Shown here one piece after another: positions 1 to 3,928 of a stretch of DNA of 5,334 bases. The position numbers and the translations under genes were made by a program. The notes beneath the pieces are model-generated. The model was not told the origin of the DNA, did not search any database, and saw nothing but the letters and a program-made list of their open reading frames with translations. Each line of letters opens with the position of its first letter. Positions within the stretch are counted from its first letter, which is position 1. Source of the stretch: Microcoleaceae cyanobacterium UBA11344 (GTDB lineage: Bacteria; Cyanobacteriota; Cyanobacteriia; Cyanobacteriales; Microcoleaceae); assembly GCA_003483675.1 (NCBI GenBank), contig DMYK01000386.1:2790-8123 (forward strand). The letters are read 5' to 3'.

Positions 1-69
1 CCGCAAACGGTGAATCGAGAATTGCTGAGTTTTCTCAGAAGTTCTTCTGGTTCTTTGGTTTTGGGATAA
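1..69 (+). CDS. C-terminal end of a probable alpha/beta hydrolase (partial)
   Basis: Frame 1 is open from the window edge to a TAA at 67-69 and encodes 22 residues beginning PQTVNRELLSFL. The pattern P-x-x-V/F-N-x-x-L-L-x-F-L is what many alpha/beta-hydrolase-fold enzymes carry in their last helix, shortly after the catalytic histidine, which would lie outside this window. Family membership rests on this short tail only; substrate and reaction cannot be told. The opposite strand is also open here, but it has no start codon and runs into a stop inside the heptamer repeats, so I prefer the plus-strand reading. Confidence 0.4.
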   Translation, partial: PQTVNRELLSFLRSSSGSLVLG

Positions 70-107
70 ATAGATGTATAGCCTTTCTCAGGTAAGTGAC
101 TGCTCCT

Positions 108-132
108 GGGCCTAGGGCCTAGGGCCTAGGGC
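108..132. repeat. Heptamer tandem repeat (GGGCCTA)x3
   Basis: Three perfect copies of the 7-bp unit GGGCCTA lie at 108-114, 115-121 and 122-128, followed by a partial GGGC. Tandem heptamers of this kind are a known class of cyanobacterial short tandemly repeated repetitive sequence (STRR). The array sits between gene ends and is not coding. It probably varies in copy number by slippage. Confidence 0.85.
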
Positions 133-139
133 ATTGGTG

Positions 140-174
140 GTTCCTGTTTCTTCTGGAAATAAGAAAGAAGGAAC
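140..174. repeat. Imperfect hairpin in purine/pyrimidine-rich spacer
   Basis: Arms at 140-152 and 161-174 pair as six base pairs, a small bulge, then six more, around an eight-base loop (153-160). It lies 70 bases after the stop of the partial hydrolase gene but has no T-run on either side, so it is not a standard intrinsic terminator. It may be a degenerate member of the same repeat group as the flanking heptamer arrays. Confidence 0.4.
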
Positions 175-194
175 AAGGAAGAAAAAGAAACTGT

Positions 195-222
195 GCTCGA
201 TGCTCGATGCCCGATGCCCCAT
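195..222. repeat. Degenerate heptamer array (GCTCGAT / GCCCGAT / GCCCCAT)
   Basis: Four consecutive 7-bp units are visible: GCTCGAT at 195-201 and 202-208, GCCCGAT at 209-215 and GCCCCAT at 216-222. Each unit drifts from its neighbour by one base or none, as expected for an ageing STRR-type array. It ends 11 bases beyond the stop codon of the small LuxR-type gene, in its 3' flank. Confidence 0.8.
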
Positions 223-233
223 TCCCAAAATCA

Positions 234-458
234 TTAATCCCAGAGCAAATTTTCTTTAATCAACAGTGCAATCATCGCGGTTCTGGAACAAACACTGAGT
301 TTGATAAAAATTCGGCGCACGTAAGTAGCAACCGTCCAGTGGCTGATATTTAAATGTTTGGCAATACATTTATTTGGCAGACCTTGGGCTACTAATTGGG
401 CGATCGCTCTTTCCCGTGGACTTAGGCTAATTACCGGTTTGTAACTTGTGCTTTGCAT
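234..458 (-). CDS. Small orphan LuxR-type (GerE) DNA-binding protein
   Basis: This 74-residue protein is almost entirely one LuxR/GerE-type helix-turn-helix domain. Residues 12-28 (SPRERAIAQLVAQGL) match the family opening helix, followed by NKCIAKHLNISHWTVATYVRR, which carries the turn and the recognition helix (about residues 39-53), and by KLSVCSRTAMIA, the dimer-helix region. No receiver or ligand-binding domain is present and there is no room for one, since the frame starts with ATG at 458. It should bind DNA as a dimer and act as a cytoplasmic transcription regulator; its targets and signal are unknown. Stand-alone GerE proteins of this size are common in cyanobacteria (PedR is a small characterised one), but I cannot say this is its orthologue. 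No clear Shine-Dalgarno precedes the ATG. It lies downstream of and co-oriented with the decayed Coq4-like gene. Confidence 0.8.
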   Translation of the reverse strand: MQSTSYKPVISLSPRERAIAQLVAQGLPNKCIAKHLNISHWTVATYVRRIFIKLSVCSRTAMIALLIKENLLWD

Positions 459-505
459 AATTTTGTAATCAGAAAATCAGTAAAAATCTCATCAATTGAT
501 GGTAG

Positions 506-651
506 AATTCCTGGTTTTTTTAGGAGTTCAGATCGAGGAGTTTCCCAATCGAATTAAACGTCCCACTCAGTTAGTAGATCGGCTATTTTTCCCTGTCTTA
601 AGCCTTTGATCGTCAGCCCGATCGTGCGCCACTTAGCAGTCCAACTAACAC
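506..651 (-). pseudogene. Remnant of the C-terminal half of the Coq4-like gene
   Basis: Beyond the TGA at 652-654 the family pattern goes on in broken form. The same frame first gives VLVGLLSGA (651-625). After a shift of one base somewhere between about 640 and 613, another frame gives TIKGLRQGKIADLLTEWDV, then a TAA at 554-556, and then FDWETPRSELLKKPGI down to 506. The last piece resembles the Coq4 C-terminus (an aromatic/WE pair, then an L-R-x-x-L-G-I-like ending). The distance from the metal-binding Glu to this ending, about 68 codons, is close to the roughly 73 residues I recall for human COQ4. I infer an originally full-length gene inactivated by two stops and one frameshift. Sequencing error could explain one lesion but hardly all three. 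Confidence 0.5.
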
Positions 652-957
652 TCAAATCGCACAGTCAGGGCGAAATACTTGAGCAGGAGTAAACGCTTGA
701 AGTACAAATTCATCTTCTACTGAAGGTGAAATACCCGTCAAAACGTGGCAAACGTCGTGGTTTCGATGAATCCAGTCTCCCGATTCGATCGGCTCAAAGC
801 CTTGCTCATCCAGAAATCGCGCCACTTCGCACCCTAATGTTCTTGCCGGCAGTTGGCGCAATTGTTCCAAGTCAATTTCAAATTTTAGACCACTCTCAAT
901 TTGAGGATTAATTTTTTGAGCCATCTTTAATATAACTTCTAATTCAGAATCTGCCAT
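652..957 (-). CDS. Coq4-family protein, N-terminal half (probably truncated)
   Basis: The frame encodes 101 residues from ATG at 957, with a good ribosome-binding site (GGGAGA) seven to eight bases upstream. Residues 33-57 (LRQLPARTLGCEVARFLDEQGF) match the Coq4 N-terminal signature. Residues 67-83 hold the family metal-site motif H-D-x-x-H-x11-E exactly: His67, Asp68, His71, Glu83. In eukaryotes and proteobacteria Coq4 serves ubiquinone biosynthesis as a lipid-binding, metal-dependent protein. Cyanobacteria make plastoquinone instead, so the role of their Coq4-like proteins is unclear. Full-length family members are about twice this long. The frame ends abruptly at TGA 652-654, and homologous-looking sequence continues downstream in a broken state, so this is most likely the 5' part of a pseudogene, or at best a shortened protein keeping the metal site. 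Domain call strong; intactness doubtful. Confidence 0.7.
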   Translation of the reverse strand: MADSELEVILKMAQKINPQIESGLKFEIDLEQLRQLPARTLGCEVARFLDEQGFEPIESGDWIHRNHDVCHVLTGISPSVEDEFVLQAFTPAQVFRPDCAI

Positions 958-1330
958 GATTTATTCTCCCTTGATCAAGAATTTAATTTGCCTCAGAATT
1001 TAATTAACGTTTGTCAAGTTCATTCTTGCTCTAGATCAACTTGATTTTTTGAGTATGTGTCTTCAGAAAGTCGTATTTCTGTTCAACCAATCCACTTTCA
1101 GGAACCTTTGCATTTCTTTACAAACAGGCTTAAATGTGAAATTTGCCAACTTTAACGATCGTCCTAGTGTTGCTAACACCAACTTCACCCTCGCGGGGAC
1201 TACTCCGTAAAATCCACAGTATTGAGCGGTGATTACAACTCCTTACTTACGCAGATAATTTTATTTTGATGCGAATTATTTGCACCTGCAATGAGTCAGA
1301 AGTGACAGCGTGTAGGCTCATTCCTAGGGG

Positions 1331-1380
1331 TGATTCCAAGTGAAGAGAGTTGAAGTAAGCCGAAGTAGGGTGAAGTTTTG
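1331..1380. repeat. 10-bp phased repeat, consensus TGAAGTARGN
   Basis: Four consecutive 10-bp blocks begin with (T/C)GAAG: TGAAGAGAGT at 1341, TGAAGTAAGC at 1351, CGAAGTAGGG at 1361 and TGAAGTTTTG at 1371. A weaker fifth block, TGATTCCAAG, begins at 1331. The spacing is one helical turn, so the motifs face the same side of the DNA. It lies about 170 bases upstream of the secreted-protein start. It could be a multi-copy regulator site or a decayed tandem repeat; the sequence alone does not decide. Confidence 0.5.
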
Positions 1381-1389
1381 CAGAGATGC

Positions 1390-1451
1390 GAACAGGTAGG
1401 ATGCTTGTTCCACAAAAATTAAATTTTGTTGTGGGGTGGGCACGCCCGCCC
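1390..1451. repeat. Two adjacent degenerate palindromes
   Basis: The first palindrome, GAACAGGTAGGATGCTTGTTC (1390-1410), has five perfect outer pairs and mismatched inner ones. The second is GC-rich: GGGTGGG at 1434-1440, loop CACG, CCCGCCC at 1445-1451, with one G-T pair. Between them lies the AT-rich stretch CACAAAAATTAAATTTTGTTGTGG. This resembles dispersed intergenic palindromes seen in filamentous cyanobacteria, here partly eroded. No T-run follows, so neither is a plain terminator. Confidence 0.5.
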
Positions 1452-1501
1452 GCGCAGTCGCTCAAATGAGTGTCACTAGATCAAGCGACTGGCCAAGTAG
1501 T

Positions 1502-1530
1502 TTCACCAATAGCTATAAATAAAGTATAAA
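1502..1530 (+). promoter_or_regulatory. Candidate sigma70-type promoter for the secreted protein
   Basis: TTCACC at 1502-1507 (four of six matches to TTGACA) and TATAAA at 1525-1530 (five of six to TATAAT) are separated by 17 bp. Transcription would start near 1537, only about 12 bases before the ATG at 1549, giving a very short leader without a Shine-Dalgarno. A second TATAAA at 1514-1519 lacks a convincing -35 partner. The call rests on motif match and position only. Confidence 0.3.
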
Positions 1531-1548
1531 TTCATCCAAAGTGTGGTC

Positions 1549-2265
1549 ATGAACAAACGTTATATCTGGTTATCCGCAGCAGTTTTGTCTTTATTTTGGT
1601 GCGGCGCTGCTAGCGCCACTACTTATATTAATGACACGGGCAAAACTTCGTTCAACCTCTCCGAAAAAGGGAATAATCCCGGAGGTTTTTATTATACCAA
1701 AGTAGGCGATCGCGAATTTTCAGGACATCTTAAAATTCGAAGTTCTGAAGGCGCGGCCGGCTCTTACTACTACAAAGGAACTTTCCAAGATCGTGCGATC
1801 GGTCCAGGCAGAAAAATTGTTTGTTCTGGGGATATCAGCATTGTCAGGTATCAATTTGCCAGGAGCGAATGGGGAGCCAATGTTACTTGGAAGGTGAAGG
1901 GAGGAGAAAATTGTCCGGCTGTGGGGCAGACAATTAAAATGAATTTAATCGAGCCTTTACCGCGTTCTAATGCTAGCGGCGACTACAATTCTAACAATGC
2001 TAATACTTGGCTGACCGAAACTGCTGGTTTAGCAACTTGGCCATTGTGGCGAATCACCTCGCGGGATGGAGAACTCAACTGTCGCCAGACGCCAAACGGA
2101 GCAATTAAACAAGTTTACCGGGCGAATCGAGATACAATTTCCGCTGAACTCAGGGGAACAAATGCAATTAGAATTGACAAGGGTAAACCCTGGCTGCTGA
2201 CAACAAAAGGCTGTTATGTGCGTGCTAATTATCAATACATTCAGCCAATTTCTTTGCCGGAGTAA
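1549..2265 (+). CDS. Secreted protein with SH3-like C-terminal domain, function unknown
   Basis: I place the start at ATG 1549 (238 residues); the frame is also open from GTG 1543, adding two residues. Residues 1-23 form a clear Sec signal peptide: MNKR, a hydrophobic core, then AASA with cleavage expected after Ala23. Cys18 does not fit a lipobox because Trp precedes it, so a soluble exported protein is likelier than a lipoprotein. The mature part has four cysteines (92, 122, 178, 222), which could make two disulfides outside the cytoplasm. Residues 24-135 are Gly/Ser/Tyr-rich and look like beta structure. Residues 167-233 (WRITS...GELNCRQTPNG...WLLTTKGCYVRANYQYIQPI) resemble bacterial SH3-like domains, which often bind peptidoglycan or other wall material. 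I do not recognise the N-terminal part. A monocistronic unit is likely: own candidate promoter upstream and a terminator downstream. Confidence 0.8.
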   Translation: MNKRYIWLSAAVLSLFWCGAASATTYINDTGKTSFNLSEKGNNPGGFYYTKVGDREFSGHLKIRSSEGAAGSYYYKGTFQDRAIGPGRKIVCSGDISIVRYQFARSEWGANVTWKVKGGENCPAVGQTIKMNLIEPLPRSNASGDYNSNNANTWLTETAGLATWPLWRITSRDGELNCRQTPNGAIKQVYRANRDTISAELRGTNAIRIDKGKPWLLTTKGCYVRANYQYIQPISLPE

Positions 2266-2318
2266 GTAGTAAAGTTGAATTGGGCTGATTGTGCGATCGG
2301 GTTTTAGTCGCTCTTCTT

Positions 2319-2384
2319 GGGCGAAGCATTCAGGTAGATAAATTTGGGTTTTTCCTATTTGATTCTCACCCGAATGCTTCGCCC
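2319..2384. repeat. Perfect 13-bp inverted repeat GGGCGAAGCATTC, REP-like
   Basis: GGGCGAAGCATTC at 2319-2331 is matched by its exact reverse complement at 2372-2384, with a 40-base spacer. Similarity extends inward (CAGGTAGATAAATTT against the complement of ACTTAG-like AT-rich sequence is only partial). The form, a short GC-containing terminal repeat around an AT-rich middle, is that of a small dispersed intergenic element. It lies just after the secreted-protein gene and just before that gene's likely terminator hairpin. No target-site duplication was evident. Confidence 0.7.
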
Positions 2385-2414
2385 CTCCCGTGGGTTGGGA
2401 GTTGTTGTTTTTTT
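2385..2414 (+). terminator. Intrinsic terminator for the secreted-protein gene
   Basis: A five-bp stem CTCCC (2385-2389) and GGGAG (2397-2401) with a seven-base loop is followed by TTGTTGTTTTTTT, ending in seven T at 2408-2414. It lies 120 bases after the stop codon, directly behind the REP-like inverted repeat. The stem is short but all-GC apart from one pair, and the T-run is on the correct strand. Confidence 0.5.
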
Positions 2415-2455
2415 GTTCAATTTACTGAAAACCACTATCTAATGTCTAGGGGCCG

Positions 2456-2509
2456 AAAAAAATAATGCAATAGTAGGTTGAGTTTCGCTTCATTCAACCT
2501 ACTATTGCA
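2456..2509 (-). terminator. Strong intrinsic terminator of recA
   Basis: Read on the minus strand, a perfect 16-bp stem (2509-2494 with 2481-2466) encloses a 12-base loop whose edges can pair further, and is followed at once by TTATTTTTTT (2465-2456). The stem begins 41 bases after the recA stop codon. On the plus strand no T-run follows, so it acts only for recA. The core GTAGGTTGA...TCAACCTAC resembles a palindrome found dispersed in cyanobacterial intergenic DNA, suggesting that a repeat has been put to use as terminator. Confidence 0.85.
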
Positions 2510-2550
2510 AATCACTAATGACTAAGGAATAATGACTCAAAGATTTAGAT

Positions 2551-3651
2551 TTATTCCAAATCTTCTACTTCTACATCTTCTACATCCTCATCCTCATCCT
2601 CAACAGGAGCGACAGAATTAGCAGAAACCACAGCACCAGTAGCAAGTTTTTCTCGAACTAGGAGCTCAATTTGATTTCTGAACTCTACATTTTTCTCCAT
2701 GTATTGGATCACATTATCGCGTCCTTGAGCAATGTTGTCGCCGTTGTAGCTATACCAAGAACCTTTTTTCGTAATTACTCCCATTTCATCCGCCAAGTCA
2801 GTCAGACAGCCTAAAGTAGAAATGCCCTTGCCAAATATAATGTCAAATTCGGCAATGCGGAAAGGCGGAGCAACTTTATTTTTAGCAACCTTAACTTTCG
2901 TGCGGTTTCCGTACTCCTCTGTACCTTTTTTCAAGCTTTGAATGCGACGAATGTCAAGCCGCACGCTGGCGTAGAATTTGAGAGCGTTGCCGCCCGTTGT
3001 AGTTTCGGGATTGCCGTAAGTGATGCCGATTTTTTGGCGCAATTGGTTGAGGAAAATGACGGTACAGCCGGATTTGCCGATGTTGCCGGTGATTTTCCGT
3101 AAAGCTTGGCTCATCAAGCGGGCTTGCAAACCCATGTGGGAGTCGCCCATGTCGCCTTCGATTTCGGCGCGGGGGACGAGGGCGGCTACGGAGTCAATGA
3201 CTACGATATCGACGGCGACGGAACGCACGAGTTGATCGACAATTTCCAGGGCCATTTCGCCGGTATCCGGCTGGGAAACTAGGAGATTTTCAATATCCAC
3301 GCCCAAAGCTGAGGCGTAGGTGGGATCGAGGGCGTGTTCGGCATCCACGAAGGCTGCGATACCGCCGGATTTTTGGACTTCGGCGATCGCGTGGAGGGCT
3401 AGAGTTGTTTTACCGGAACTTTCTGGGCCGTAAATTTCAATGACTCGGCCTTTGGGTAAACCGCCACCTAAAGCGATGTCAAGTGTGAGAGCTCCGCTGG
3501 GAATGGTTTCTACCCTCATGCGAGTGGCGTCTCCCAGTCGGACGATCGACCCTTTGCCAAAGCTACGCTCAATTTGGGATAGTACCAGATTGAGGGCTTT
3601 TTGCTTTTCGGGGTTCTCAGTAATTTTTATAGAGGTTTCTTTTTTTGCCAT
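2551..3651 (-). CDS. recA: RecA recombinase
   Basis: A complete 366-residue RecA, the ATP-dependent DNA strand-exchange protein that forms filaments on single-stranded DNA, drives homologous recombination and recombinational repair, and stimulates LexA self-cleavage where an SOS system exists. Visible motifs: N-terminal polymerisation region; Walker A GPESSGKT at residues 75-82; catalytic Glu105 in FVDAEHALD; Walker B VVIDS at 150-154; LNQLRQKIG with the nucleotide-sensing Gln203 at the start of loop L2, which continues to about 220; [12 protein letters not shown] after it; C-terminal domain to about 340. The last 16 residues are nearly all Asp/Glu/Val, the acidic tail that tempers DNA binding in this family. 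No intein or truncation. ATG at 3651 gives the usual MAKK opening; no clear Shine-Dalgarno precedes it. It is transcribed alone, ending at the strong hairpin near 2509. I found no complete cyanobacterial LexA box upstream. Confidence 0.98.
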   Translation of the reverse strand: MAKKETSIKITENPEKQKALNLVLSQIERSFGKGSIVRLGDATRMRVETIPSGALTLDIALGGGLPKGRVIEIYGPESSGKTTLALHAIAEVQKSGGIAAFVDAEHALDPTYASALGVDIENLLVSQPDTGEMALEIVDQLVRSVAVDIVVIDSVAALVPRAEIEGDMGDSHMGLQARLMSQALRKITGNIGKSGCTVIFLNQLRQKIGITYGNPETTTGGNALKFYASVRLDIRRIQSLKKGTEEYGNRTKVKVAKNKVAPPFRIAEFDIIFGKGISTLGCLTDLADEMGVITKKGSWYSYNGDNIAQGRDNVIQYMEKNVEFRNQIELLVREKLATGAVVSANSVAPVEDEDEDVEDVEVEDLE

Positions 3652-3797
3652 TTGGGGTACGCGGGTAGGGCCCTTGGGGAGCTTGTTGATTAACTGTACA
3701 ACACGTATGTTAGCAGATACATTTAGGGTCGTCCGGTTCTGGGAGGATTTGATTCACGATTCTTGATTTTGCTGAAGCTCAGCCTGCTTCGCCCCAA

Positions 3798-3811
3798 GTC
3801 GGCGGTCGGCG
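3798..3811. repeat. Two-copy heptamer (GTCGGCG)x2
   Basis: Two perfect adjacent copies of GTCGGCG are followed by a degenerate third unit GTGGGTA and preceded by CCCCAA. This is a minimal heptamer array of the same general class as those at 108-132 and 195-222. Confidence 0.5.
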
Positions 3812-3877
3812 GTGGGTAGGATTATTGTCTGTTGGGTATACACTGGGTGTCGATCGCTCCTTGAGTTCGGTCTAGTA

Positions 3878-3907
3878 TGATCTGCGTTGATCTGCGTTGA
3901 TCTGCGG
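3878..3907. repeat. Three-copy 10-bp tandem repeat TGATCTGCGT
   Basis: TGATCTGCGT occurs at 3878-3887 and 3888-3897, and TGATCTGCGG at 3898-3907. The ATCTGCG core arranged in tandem is, as far as I recall, a recurring intergenic motif in many environmental bacteria, with no assigned role. Here it lies just upstream of the first start codon of the decayed glycosyltransferase gene and about 230 bases upstream of recA. Confidence 0.75.
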
Positions 3908-3928
3908 TTCAAAATTCCGATCGCCACA

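Larger units (their letters stand above)
958..1548. other. Long intergenic region without a convincing gene
   Basis: These 591 bases separate the divergent Coq4-like and secreted-protein genes. Near the left end an 11-bp direct repeat AGAATTTAATT occurs at 978-988 and 995-1005, and a perfect TTGACA reads on the minus strand at 1017-1012, but no matching -10 follows at the right distance. A 51-codon plus-strand frame (ATG 1055 to TAA 1208-1210) has plausible composition but no ribosome-binding site and no recognised family. A minus-strand frame across 1247-1465 is explained by the repeats inside it. The right half holds the 10-bp phased repeat, the degenerate palindromes and the candidate promoter listed separately. 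Confidence 0.6.
3652..3928. other. Divergent spacer upstream of recA
   Basis: This 277-base spacer between recA and the decayed glycosyltransferase gene should contain the recA promoter, but I see no hexamer pair good enough to name. It holds two short tandem repeats, (GTCGGCG)x2 at 3798-3811 and the TGATCTGCGT repeat at 3878-3907, and the GC-rich palindromic stretch GGGCCC near 3668. Minus-strand and plus-strand frames overlapping it have no family features and I do not call them. Confidence 0.5.

Noticed and set aside
1..107. A minus-strand open stretch reading HLPEKGYTSIYPKTKEPEEL and onward to the left edge.
   Set aside because: It has no ATG, GTG or TTG at a sensible place and meets a stop inside the GGGCCTA array. 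The plus-strand reading with a natural stop at 67-69 is simpler, although this one is not excluded.
1055..1210. A 51-codon plus-strand frame from ATG 1055 with plausible composition (…FANFNDRPSVANTNFTLAGTTP).
   Set aside because: No ribosome-binding site, no recognised family and a short length. It may be a gene remnant, but I cannot support it as a gene.
1247..1465. A 72-codon minus-strand frame.
   Set aside because: It runs through the 10-bp phased repeat and both palindromes, and its composition follows from those repeats.
2029..2235. Minus-strand frame opposite the secreted-protein gene.
   Set aside because: It is a shadow of a convincing signal-peptide-bearing gene and has no family features.
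3660..3720. A possible LexA box in the recA promoter around CTGTACAACACGTATG.
   Set aside because: Only one GTAC half-site fits the cyanobacterial consensus; the second is one base out of place and mismatched.
3020..3766. Plus-strand frames opposite recA.
   Set aside because: They are antisense shadows of recA codon bias with no domain features.
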